From positions 15,702,489-15,766,488 of the forward strand of contig OW121742.1 in NCBI GenBank assembly GCA_933228675.1: DNA of 64,000 nucleotides. The letters are read 5' to 3'. The stretch is from Stomorhina lunata. Taxonomy: Eukaryota > Arthropoda > Insecta > Diptera > Rhiniidae. Shown here piece by piece: positions 25,236 through 36,810 of this stretch; position 1 is the stretch's first letter, and the number at the start of each line of letters is the position of its first letter. A program made the translations under genes and the position numbers. The notes under the pieces were generated by a model. The model searched no databases. It had not been told where the DNA came from and saw nothing but the letters and a program-made list of their open reading frames with translations.

Positions 25236-26078
25236 TATAAGATCGCTGTCTGATTAAGTTCCAAAGGTCTGGTCTTCTTAATAATCTGAACACACTATTC
25301 AAGCCAAATATGTGCCTTGGTTTGTCTGAGAATATGATATATCTTAGCAACATATTTCATTTCAATCTTCGTTCTACCAAAATTCTAACAATTGTTTGCC
25401 TATTGTTATTAGAGTTAACACAAAAAAATTTTTGTTAAAATAAAAAGAAATTGCTTTAGGAGAAATTTGCTGACATTGAATTCTTTAGATTTTTTTCTTT
25501 TGGATCTTTGAACACAATAAACCTGGGAAGAAACACATCTTTTTCATCTGTTCTTCCTGTTTGGCAACATCGAACCAACGATGTTTCACAGATTTGTTTA
25601 AGTTTTTTTTTTGTTGCCAGAAAATTTGTTTGTAAATATTATAATTTACGATTTTTTCTACTCCGGGTGTGTGATTGTGATTTTTTGTGGCAATTTTTGT
25701 TGCATTGTTGCACTTGCTAAAATTATCATTTTTAAAATATCTCTTACAAATTTTTATTAAACAAATACTTTTTGAGGTTTCTGGTGCTTTAGTTAAACAA
25801 TGGGTGTATAGAAGAATTTGACCTGAGATTATAACAACATGTTGCCAAGATCACAATAATTGTATAGAAATTTTCTAATATAAACAAGGAAATGTTATGA
25901 TAAAAATTTTATAATTTGTTTTGTTTGTGTGCCTTTAAATTGATAGATTCTAAATATATAATAGAAGTTATTGTTAACTTTTAGGAAATGTAAAAAAAAT
26001 TGTGGTATGACCCTAAGGTGTAAAATTATAAATACGTATAATGTAATTTACTATATTATTGGTCCCAAAGCTTACAAA
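25236..26078. other. Single-copy-looking spacer
   Basis: AT-rich DNA without recognisable gene or repeat. The 70-codon open frame at 25508-25720 is Cys/Phe-rich and not convincing. Confidence 0.5.
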
Positions 26079-26640
26079 TTTTCAAAATTTTTCTATAGAA
26101 AAAAAATTTCATATTGAAAGTTTTCTATAGAAAAAATTTCATATTGAAAATTTTTCTATAGAAAAAATTTCATATTGAAAATTTTTCTATACAAAAAATT
26201 TCATATTGAAAATTTTTCTATACAAAAATTTCATATTGAAAATTTTTCTATAGAAAAAATTTCATATTGAAAATTTTTCTATAGAAAAAATCTCATATTG
26301 AAAATTTTTCTATAGAAAAAATTTCATATTGAAAATTTTTCTATAGAAAAAATTTCATATTGAAATTTTTATTGAAAATTTTTCTATAGAAAAAATTTCA
26401 TATTGAAAATTTTTCTATAGAAAAATTTTATATTCAAAATTTTACTATAGAAAAATTTCATATTGAAAATTTTACTATAGAAAAAAATTTTTAACGAAAA
26501 ATTTTCCATAGAAAAAATTTTTCATCAAAAATATTTCTACAGAAAAAATATTATATTGAAAAGTTTTCTATTAAAAAAATTTCATATTGAAAATTTTTCT
26601 ATAGAAAAAATTCCGTATTGAAAATTTTTCTCTAGAAAAC
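26079..26640 (+). repeat. Minisatellite array 7a, CATATTG spacer, forward orientation
   Basis: About 18 units read TTTCATATTGAAAATTTTTC then TATAGAAAAAA, the same monomer as the second half of array 5. At 26640-26655 the orientation reverses (see 7b). Confidence 0.9.
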
Positions 26641-28555
26641 ATTTAAAAAAAATTCAATATGAAATATTTTATTATAAAAATTTTCAATACGAAATTTTTT
26701 CAATAGAAAAATTATTAATATTAAATTTTTTCTGCAGAAAAATTTCCAATATCAAATTTTTTCTATAGAAAATTTTCAATATGAAATCTTTTCTATATAA
26801 AAATTATAAATATAAAATTTTTTCTATAGAAAAATTTTCAATATGAAACTTTCTCTATAGAAAAAATTTCATATTTTCGATATGAAATTTTTTCTATATA
26901 AAAATTATAAATATAAAATTTTTTCTATAGAAAAATTTTCAATATGAAATTTTTTCTATAGAAAAATTTTCAATATGAAATTTTTTCTATAGAAAAATTT
27001 TCAATATGAAATTTTTTCTATAGAAAAATTTTCAATATGAAATTTTTTCTATAGAAAAATTTTCAATATGAAATTTTTTCTATAGAAAAATTTTCAATAT
27101 GAAATTTTTTCTATAGAAAAATTTTCAATATGAAATTTTTTCTATAGAAAAATTTTCAATATGAAATGTTTTCTATAGAAAAATTTTCAATATGAAATTT
27201 TTTCTATAGACAAATTTTCAATGTGAAATTTTGTCTATAGAAAAATTTTCAATATGAAATTTTTTCTATAGAAAAATTTTCAATATGAAATTTTTTCGAT
27301 AGAAAAATTTTCAATATGAAATTTTTTCTATAGAAAAATTTTCAATATGAAATTTTTTCTATAGAAAAATTTTCAATATGAAATTTTTTCTATAGAAAAA
27401 TTTTCAATATGAAACTTTTTCTATAGAAAAATTTTCAATATGAAATTATTTCTACAGAAAAATTTTCAATATGAAATTTTTTCTATAGAAAAATTTTCAA
27501 TATGAAATTTTTTCTATAGAAAAATTTTCAATATGAAATTTTTTCTATAGAAAAATTTTCAATATGAAATTTTTTCTATAGAAAAATTTATTAATATGAA
27601 ATTATTTCTATAGAAAATTTTTCAATATGAAATTTTTTCTATAGAAAAATTTTCAATATGAAATTTTTTCTATAGAAAAATTTTCAATATGAAATTTTTT
27701 CTATAGAAAAATTTTCAATATGAAATTTTTTTATAGAAAACTTTTTAATATGAAATTTTTTCTATAGAAAAATTTTCAATATGAAATCTTTTCTATAGAA
27801 AATTTTTCATAATGAAATCTTTTCCATAGAAAAATTTTCAATATGAAATTTTTTCTATAGAAAAATTTTCAATATGAAATTTTTTCTATAGAAAAATTTT
27901 CAATATGAAATTTTTTCTATAGAAAAATTTTCCATATGAAATTTTTTCTATAGAAAAATTTTCAATATGAAATTTTTTCTATAGAAAAATTTTCAATTTG
28001 AAATTTTTTCTATAGAAAAATTTTCAATATGAAATTTTTTCTATAGAAAAATTTTCAATATGAAATTTTTTCTATAGAAAAATTTTCAATATGAAATTTT
28101 TTCTATAGAAAATTTTTCTATAGAATAATTTTCAATATGAAATTTTTTCTATAGAAAAATTTTTGGTATGAAATTTTTTCTATAGAAAAACTTTTAATAT
28201 GAAATGTTTTCTATAGGAAAATTTTTAATATGAAATTTTTTCTATAGAAAAATTGTCAATATGAAATTTTTCTATAGAAAAATTTCAATATCAATTTTTT
28301 TTTATAGAAAAATTTTCAATATAGAATTTTTTCTATAGAAAATTTTTCAATATAAAATTTTTTCTATAGAAAAATTTTCAATATGAAATTTTTTCTATGG
28401 GAAAATTTTCAATATGAAGTTTTTTCTATAGAAAAATTTTCAATATGAAAAAAATTATATTGAACAATTTCTATAGCATAATGTTGAGCATTTTTCAATA
28501 GAAAACTTTCATATCGAATGTTTTTCTAAAGAAAAATGTTCAACATAAAAAAAAT
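26641..28555 (-). repeat. Minisatellite array 7b, same monomer inverted
   Basis: About 60 units read TTTTCAATATGAAATTTTTT then CTATAGAAAAA, which is the reverse complement of the 7a monomer. The stretch 26940-27560 is nearly perfect. A short second orientation wobble occurs near 26865 (TTTCATATTTTCGATATGAAA). The end (28300-28550) decays. Confidence 0.9.
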
Positions 28556-29566
28556 TTAAATTTAATGATTATTCCCCAGATAAAGTCGTTACAAGTTCTT
28601 TATTTCCATATTTTAATATGAAAATGTAAAACTATTTTCATTTATGTCTAGATCTGATTATGATCTTTCTTGAACACCAAAAATGTTCACACCTTGTAAT
28701 ACCCAAAATAATAAACCCAAAATGGGCTCCCTATTTCAAAAATAACCTAAAAATTTACAAAGATAAATAAATAACATTTGAAAACCCCATGAATATGAAT
28801 CTACCAATTCCCTTCTAACTACAGAAGAATTAAAATCATAAATATTTTAGCTGTCAGTATAATTTGAATATTTGAACTTTAATTTATTTAAATAGAGGGA
28901 GAGAAAAAATAAGTAATAAATATTTTTGTTATCATGGGAAAATAATCATATTTGATAAACTCTCATGTTAGATTTTGCTGACCTTTTAATTAAATATTTA
29001 TTGTGTGTTCGTATTAAATTACTCGTAAGCGGTCGAATGTGAGAGAAGTGAAACGCCCACCGGATTATCAGTAAAACAGACAAACGGATAAAATCATACA
29101 GATACGAGTATCTATAGAAAAATACAAACATTATCTATAAATTTATACAAAAACAAACGTCTATACTATATATCTACTCCTCTGGAAAGAAAAAAAAAAG
29201 ACTGAAATAATACAAATGAATTCATTTGGCTATAACAAAATAATAAATGGCCAAAAAACAACATGTTGGATTTATTTTCAAAACGTTTATTTTCATCTCT
29301 GTTTTCTATCTTGCTCATATTTAAAATAAATGATAAAGTTATTACAAGCTATAAAAAAAACCCCTAAAATGTTAAAAATAAGGTTTTCAAAAAATTTCGG
29401 TTATTCACATATTGTCGGTAGATGGATTTATAATGTTATATCTCGGTTAGTATTAGCTGGATCTAGCAAGACTACAGATTAGTTGAATGGCGACATCTTA
29501 GCCTTTATTAAACTAAGATATTAGAATAGTGAAAATTTATATAGTTTTAAATATATTTAGAAATTC
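28556..29566. other. Single-copy-looking spacer with one R-repeat-like segment
   Basis: No gene is recognised. A slightly more GC-rich patch lies near 29040-29070 (GAAACGCCCACCGGATTATC). The segment at about 29430-29520 (TTATATCTCGGTTAGTATTA, GGCGACATCTTAGCCTTTAT) resembles the diverged R repeats at 32860-33430. Confidence 0.45.
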
Positions 29567-29755
<189 letters not shown>

Positions 29756-29822
29756 AATGATATACAATATAACTGGCAATATTATTAAAATTCGGTAACT
29801 CTATATCTTAATTAAAAGGCGA

Positions 29823-32735
29823 CATTTTCTATAAAAAATTTTAACACCGAAAATTTTCTATAAAAAATTTTAACACCGAAAATTTTCTATAAAAAATTTT
29901 AACACCGAAAATTTTCTATAAAAAATTTTAACACCGAAAATTTTCTATAAAAAATTTTAACACCGAAAATTTTCTATAAAAAATTTTAACACCGAAAATT
30001 TTCTATAAAAAATTTTAACACCGAAAATTTTCTATAAAAAATTTTAACACCGAAAATTTTCTATAAAAAATTTTAACACCGAAAATTTTCTATAAAAAAT
30101 TTGAACACCGAAAATTTTCTATAAAAAATTTGAACACCGAAAATTTTCTATAAAAAATTTTAACACCGAAAATTTTCTATAAAAAATTTTAACACCGAAA
30201 ATTTTCTATAAAAAATTTTAACACCGAAAATTTTCTATAAAAAATTTTAACACCGAAAATTTTCTATAAAAAATTTTAACACCGAAAATTTTCTATAAAA
30301 AATTTTAACACCGAAAATTTTCTATAAAAAATTTTAACACCGAAAATTTTCTATAAAAAATTTTAACACCGAAAATTTTCTATAAAAAATTTTAACACCA
30401 AAAATTTTCTATAAAAAATTTTAACACCGAAAATTTTCTATAAAAAACTTTTAACACCGAAAATTTTCTATAAAAAATGTTAACACCGAAAATTTTCTAT
30501 AAAAAATGTTAACACCGAAAATTTTCTATAAAAAATGTTAACACCGAAAATTTTCTATAAAAAATTTTAACACCGAAAATTTTCTATAAAAAATTTTAAC
30601 ACCGAAAATTTTCTATAAAAAATTTTAACACCGAAAATTTTCTATAAAAAATTTTAACACCAAAAATTTTCTATAAAAAATTTTAACACCGAAAATTTTC
30701 TATAAAAAATTTTAACACCGAAAATTTTCTATAAAAAATTTTAACACCGAAAATTTTCTATAAAAAATTTTAACACCGAAAATTTTCTATAAAAAATTTT
30801 AACACCGAAAATTTTCTATAAAAAATTTTAACACCGAAAATTTTCTATAAAAAATTTTAACACCAAAAATTTTCTATAAAAAATTTTAACACCGAAAATT
30901 TTCTATAAAAAACTTTTAACACCGAAAATTTTCTATAAAAAATTTTAACACCGAAAATTTTCTATAAAAAATGTTAACACCGAAAATTTTCTATAAAAAA
31001 TGTTAACACCGAAAATTTTCTATAAAAAATTTTAACACCGAAAATTTTCTATAAAAAATTTTAACACCGAAAATTTTCTATAAAAAATTTTAACACCGAA
31101 AATTTTCTATAAAAAATTTTAACACCGAAAATTTTCTATAAAAAATTTTAACACCAAAAATTTTCTATAAAAAATTTTAACACCGAAAATTTTCTATAAA
31201 AAAATTTTAACACCGAAAATTTTCTATAAAAAATTTTAACACCGAAAATTTTCTATAAAAAATTTTAACACCGAAAATTTTCTATAAAAAATTTTAACAC
31301 CGAAAATTTTCTATAAAAAATTTTAACACCGAAAATTTTCTATAAAAAATTTTAACACCGAAAATTTTCTATAAAAAATTTTAACACCGAAAATTTTCTA
31401 TAAAAAATTTTAACACCGAAAATTTTCTATAAAAAATTTTAACACCGAAAATTTTCTATAAAAAATTTTAACACCGAAAATTTTCTATAAAAAATTTTAA
31501 CACCGAAAATTTTCTATAAAAAATTTTAACACCGAAAATTTTCTATAAAAAATTTTAACACCGAAAATTTTCTATAAAAAATTTTAACACCGAAAATTTT
31601 CTATAAAAAATTTTAACACCGAAAATTTTCTATAAAAAATTTTAACACCGAAAATTTTCTATAAAAAATTTTAACACCGAAAATTTTCTATAAAAAATTT
31701 TAACACCGAAAATTTTCTATAAAAAATTTTAACACCGAAAATTTTCTATAAAAAATTTTAACACCGAAAATTTTCTATAAAAAATTTTAACACCGAAAAT
31801 TTTCTATAAAAAATTATAACACCGAAAATTTTCTATAAAAAATTATAACACCGAAAATTTTCTATAAAAAACTTTAACACCGAAAATTTTCTATAAAAAA
31901 TTTTAACACCGAAAATTTTCTATAAAAAATTTTAACACCGAAAATTTTCTATAAAAAATTTTAACACCGAAAATTTTCTATAAAAAATTTTAACACCGAA
32001 AATTTTCTATAAAAGATTTTAACACCGAAAATTTTCTATAAAAAATTTTAACACCGAAAATTTTCTATAAAAAATTTTAACACCGAAAATTTTCTATAAA
32101 AAATTTTAACACCGAAAATTTTCTATAAAAAATTTTAACACCGAAAATTTTCTATAAAAAATTTTAACACCGAAAATTTTCTATAAAAAATTTTAACACC
32201 GAAAATTTTCTATAAAAAATTTTAACACCGAAAATTTTCTATAAAAAATTTTAACACCGAAAATTTTCTATAAAAAATTTTAACACCGAAAATTTTCTAT
32301 AAAAAATTTTAACACCGAAAATTTTCTATAAAAAATTTTAATAACGAAAATTATCTATAAAAAATTTTAACACCGAAAATTATCTATAAAAAATTTTAAC
32401 ACCGAAAATTTTCTATAAAAAATTTTAACACCGAAAATTTTCTATAAAAAATTTTAACACCGAAAATTTTCTATAAAAAATTTTAACACCGAAAATTTTC
32501 TATAAAAAATTTTAACACCGAAAATTTTCTATAAAAAATTTTAACACCGAAAATTTTCTATAAAAAATTTTAACACCGAAAATTTTCTATAAAAAATTTT
32601 AATACCGAAAATTTTCTTTAAAAATTTAAAAACCGAAAATTTTCTATAAAAAAATTTTATACCGAAAATTTTCTATAGCAAAATTTAATATCGAAAATTT
32701 TCTGTAAAAAATTTGAATACCTAAAATTTTCTATG
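29823..32735 (+). repeat. Minisatellite array 8, 29-bp AACACCG unit, highly homogeneous
   Basis: About 95 copies of a 29-bp unit (ACACCGAAAATTTTCTATAA then AAAATTTTA) are nearly identical from 29834 to about 32590, and the last five units decay. The usual CTATAG dyad is replaced by CTATAAAA in essentially every unit, so the change was fixed before amplification. Rare variants (CACCAAAAAT at 30396, 30658, 30861, 31152; AAACTTTTAAC near 30446 and 30911; ATGTTAACACC runs near 30477 and 30968) recur about 465 bp apart, indicating a 16-monomer block duplication. Homogeneity implies recent expansion. Confidence 0.97.
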
Positions 32736-32859
32736 TCTTCAACAAGTAAAAAAACTATAAAATCCCATTTCTTTGTATAAAGTTATTTTTGTTTACAAAT
32801 GAGTTAAAATTCGACAAATTGTCATATTTTAAATTTGTTTTATAGAAAAGGTTAATGAT

Positions 32860-33430
32860 GCAAAATGTAATAACTTTGGTTGTGTTTCTTGAATTTAGAT
32901 AAAGTATATCTTGTTTGAAAGGTAATCGTTTAGGCTCTATTTAATCAGAAAACACTATTAAAATTGATTAAGTGCTTGGAAAGTTATTTCTATTTCAAAG
33001 TGAATACAAATTTAGAAATTTATTTTTTTATAAAAAAAAGTATATGTATAAAAAATCATATATCTCTGGTAATATTAACTGTATCGATCAAAGCCATATC
33101 TGACTTAAGAGGTGACACTATAAGCTTTGCATATTTTAAGAAACTATTGAAATCGGATTAGGCTTTAAAAAGTTATAATGTTTCAAAATGTATACAAATT
33201 TTATTTAAATGATAAACGCATTATCACATTTTTCTTTTCCTTTACCGAAAATATAGATGTTACCAAACGTAATATCTCTAATAATATTAACTATAAGTAG
33301 CTATACTTTATGTTTTTTTCAAATCTGACATCTTAGGCTCATTTAGTTAGAAGACATTGCAAAAATTGAACAAGTCTCTCAAAAGTTATCCACTAACATA
33401 TAAAGTTAATAAAAACTTCCTATTTAAAAA
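32860..33430 (+). repeat. R repeat: three diverged tandem copies of about 200 bp
   Basis: Three successive blocks begin near 32865, 33058 and 33268. Each runs through the same landmarks in the same order: TAATATCTCTRRTAATATTAACT or similar, TCTGACWTCTTAGGCTC-like, ATTAGAAAACATT-like, ATTGAWTAAGTCTTTG-like, AAAAGTTAT, then TACAAATTT. Divergence is high, so the alignment is by eye. Related single segments occur near 29430-29520 and 54930-55030. A 65-codon open frame here is not conserved between the blocks. Confidence 0.5.
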
Positions 33431-33452
33431 AAAAAATATGGCTTTAATTTAA

Positions 33453-33581
33453 TGTGGGGTTTATATAACTCAATCGGCTGACGATTGAGTGAAATTTAAA
33501 TGTATTTTGTTTTTGTTACAATAACAAAACACATGTAAAATTCACTCAATCGTCAGCCGCTTGAGTTATATAAACCCCACA
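33453..33581. mobile_element. 129-bp foldback MITE, TAA target duplication
   Basis: The whole element is a near-perfect palindrome. The left arm TGTGGGGTTTATATAACTCA continues through CGGCTGACGATTGAGTGAA and is matched by its reverse complement at the right end with one mismatch over the outer 40 bp. The inner arms (TTTTGTT...AACAAAA) also pair, leaving a loop of a few bases near 33517. TAA flanks both sides (33450-33452 and 33582-33584), the 3-bp target duplication typical of PIF/Harbinger-type MITEs. Superfamily assignment rests on that TAA only. It contains no open frame. Confidence 0.75.
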
Positions 33582-33584
33582 TAA

Positions 33585-34057
33585 ATATCTCCATATATTT
33601 TAATATATTTTTGTATTTCGAACACAATTTGGTAATAAATTCTTAATATTCTGTCACTTTCCTATAGAAAATGAAACAAGCTCCTAATTTTGACTTTTGA
33701 CCCCGGTGAAGAAAGGGTTAACCTTTTCCAATTAAAAAAAAAAACAATGTGCATTTTATATAGCCTAAGGAAGATGGCTCACTATTACTTTTATTAGGGC
33801 TGAATATTGGTGAATTTAAACAAGCATATTCCAAATTATTACAACAAATTCACATCTTCGCGAAATTTTACGATTTCAAAATGCACCTACGGCGAAATCG
33901 TTCAAGATATCGATGTCTTTTTTTTTAATATTATTTTCCCATTTGTTTGTTTTGTAATACTGGAAAGCAAATTTAATATTTGTAATATTTGTTGAACAAA
34001 ATTTTCAAAAAATTAAAAAATGATTTTTTAAACCGGCCTGAGAAAAAGTATATGAAA
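33585..34057. other. Single-copy-looking spacer
   Basis: No gene or repeat is recognised. A short open frame at 33807-33995 has no domain. A segment near 33838-33920 is slightly richer in C/G (TTCACATCTTCGCG, CACCTACGGCGAAATCG) but cannot be assigned. Confidence 0.45.
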
Positions 34058-36664
34058 ACAAGTAAGAGTGGTATATTCGGCTTTGCCGAATCTTAGATAC
34101 CCTTCACCAATGGTGTTCCAAAAGTAAAGTACAAAATCGTAAGAATATATTGATAATTATATAGTTTCTGATTACTTAGTTGAGCCCAACACAAATGCTT
34201 GATATGTATATTAATTTGCTTTTGTTCATACTAATGTAATTCCTAGCAATATTTGGTTATACTAGTATTATATGCAAAGAGTCTTTAAAATTAAGAGTCG
34301 GAAAACAAAAAGCTTTTCGGTGGCGTTATCATCTAGAATAGTTATGGACCGAAAGGTTAGGTTGGGCAGGTGGCTGATGTCTAGGGCAGCGTCACTTGGA
34401 TTCAGATGTGAAAGATAATGATTACTAGACTACAAGTAGAGAATGCATATTTAAGCCAGCCAGTAGCTTCGAAATAAAATAGACACATATTTTACGAACA
34501 TTTAATAAAGTTCGATAGACCAGATTAACCATACAGAAAAGATGCTTCAAAATGTAGATGCCCTTACATTTGCAATAGCACATCGATTTGATGAAGTTTA
34601 AGTATTCTGGCATGCAACCCAAAAACACAGTGCCCAGTGAGGGTTGTGCACTTTAATTCGTACGAATTATCCAACTAGTAAAAGTTCTTGATTAGTTATG
34701 TAAAACTCTGAAGTTAGCGGACTGATTTAGGTCAAAGCTCTAACAATGATAAGCCTTAAAATTATAGGGTATACACTCTTAGTTTTAGATACATACATAC
34801 GTGAAATATATAGCTTTTGAATGGATGGATATCAGCTTTGTCGGAAAAGTTATTAAAGATTTACTTATGAATCTGAAGTTACTTAATTAATTAGAATGAA
34901 TATTTGGGATGTATTGTTCTTTCGATCTGTCCGATGGAAGTTTGGAAAGTTTTGCTCTAGTTCCTTGTGCAATTTTAATGTGATTTAATTTATCAGCATT
35001 AAATCGATTCCCGGTCGGGGTTATATGGGAGATTTCACTAAATGTGAATAGAGCTCTCCCATTTTCAATATCGAACTTTTCAAGAGATCAGAAATACTTT
35101 TGTCAAATGTTGTCCCTCTAGAAAGTTTATTTTAGGCGCTATCGCCCTGAATATCAATATTGTACAACGTCTTTATACTAAATGTTATCATCGTATCTTA
35201 GGCGAAGTTATACGGGATCAATTGTCAAACGTGAACGGATTTTTCCCAATTGCAATAAAAAAATTTTCGTTGATATGTGAGATACTTACATACATATGTA
35301 GGTTTTGAATGGATATCATGTAGTTAGCTTCATTTTTGTACTTCCTAGGAAGATTACCCATAATTTGATATATAATACATTCTCAAATGTTATCATAATG
35401 TTCAAAAGTCAGACACAAAATTAAGATTAATGCGAGTGTCTGTCTGATAAAATCAGATTTGTGGAGCTCCTGGATTTTACACAAAATTTTAGGATATTGT
35501 CCCACCCTGAATTTTATTATTGTCGATCAAAACACCATCGCTTAAACGCTAAATTATATCTACCATAAATTACCGAATGCATCAGGATTTAGGTAATCCC
35601 CTGCGAAGGACGCTATTAAATTTCATCAAAATAAACACCTGAGATATCGACAAAACAGGAGCTCCAAAAACTTGACTACAACAGAAAAAAGGACAGACGG
35701 ACGGACAAACAAACAGACGGACGGACGGACGGAGGTCGCGAAATCGATTATCCTGCCGATTCTGAGTTGATCGGCACAATTTGAATGGTATTCGCAATCA
35801 GATTTCTGGAGTATAGATTTTAGAAAATCCTCACACAAAGAATGATGTCAAGTTTCATCACAATCGGTCCATAAACACCTGAGATATCGCTGAAACAATA
35901 CTTACAAAATGTAAACAAAATTTCTTAGACACGTACTTTGGGGAATTTGTTGCACACCACAAGTAGTGTTATGGCGATATCTCAATTGTTTATGGACAGC
36001 TTTTGATAAAATTTAATAACGTGATTGGCGGGGGAATTTCCTAAAATCTGATATAAAATTTATGTAGGTCCGTGCTAAAGGAGGATGGGTTTTCCTATTT
36101 CTGCATTTCATTTTTTCAACAAACATTCCCTAATGCGAACTTTGGGCAATTTGCGATACATCAAATTCAGTGTTTTGGCGATATCTCAGTTGTTTATGGA
36201 CCGATTTTGATAAAATTTTACAGACTGCTTTGGGAAACTATTTCCTACAATCTGATATATAACATATTATCACATGTACACCAGGAGTATCTTTTTTCTC
36301 TTGTTATTTAAAAGTGTGTTTCAATCAAAAATTTTAAAATTTTCGTCTAATTTTTGGTATTTTTTCGATATTTCCGGTGTTTATAAACCGATTTTAATGA
36401 AATTTAATAGCGTTCATTGCGGGAGAATTTCTTAAAATCTGATATATAATTTATGTAAGTCCATCCTCCAGGGGCTTCAGAAACTTGATTTCAACAGACA
36501 GACAGACGGACGGACAGACAAACAGACAGACGGACATCGCTTAATCGATTCTCCTCCCGATTCTGAGTCGATCGGTATATGGGGTCTACGATCACTAATA
36601 AAAAAATTACAAATGGAATCACAAACTTATAATACCCTTTCACCTATTGGTGAAGGGTATAAAA
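34058..36664 (+). mobile_element. H2 (DINE/Helentron-like) element, both ends present
   Basis: It starts AACAAGTAAGAGTGGTATA with hairpin TTCGGC-TTT-GCCGAA and CTTAGATACCCTTCACCAA. It ends at a strong stem TACCCTTTCACC-TATT-GGTGAAGGGTA (36635-36661). Two GACA/GACG blocks (about 35690-35735 and 36497-36540) are each followed by ATCGATTMTCCTSCCGATTC and TGAGTYGATCGG. Modules with GAGATATCGC occur first in one orientation (about 35645, 35885) and then inverted as GCGATATCTC (35973, 36178, with a degenerate copy at 36364). No transposase or Rep/helicase is present, so it is non-autonomous. A LINE fragment sits inside it (34345-34655). Confidence 0.75.
34345..34655 (-). pseudogene. Degraded LINE ORF2 C-terminus and 3' UTR (second copy)
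   Basis: On the minus strand a frame reads TLTGHCVFGLHARILKL, matching LTGHCLIGIHARRLNL of the better copy at 36906-38144. Further on, fragments equivalent to IRK-I and the final ASGWL segment (ATGWL here) appear in another frame. The end carries GGTTAGGTTGGGCAGG on the plus strand, matching the 3' end of the better copy (GGTTAGGTTAGGTTAGGCAGG region). The zinc-binding part is deleted or scrambled. This is a 5'-truncated, decayed insertion lying within the H2 element. Confidence 0.65.
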
Positions 36665-36810
36665 AACTAAGTACATATATTTAAACAAAACTCGACTATT
36701 TAGTACTTACAGGTCATAGAATTGTAATTCATATTTTAATTTGAAATTTACTTATCCCTAAGTATCGTCAAGAACACGAATTTTCTTGAAAAAACTGTAA
36801 TAACTCCGAA

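Noticed and set aside
35582..35838. Open frames with RPSVRLFVCPSVCP-like sequence
   Set aside because: They arise from the GACGGACG tract inside the H2 element and have no protein homology.
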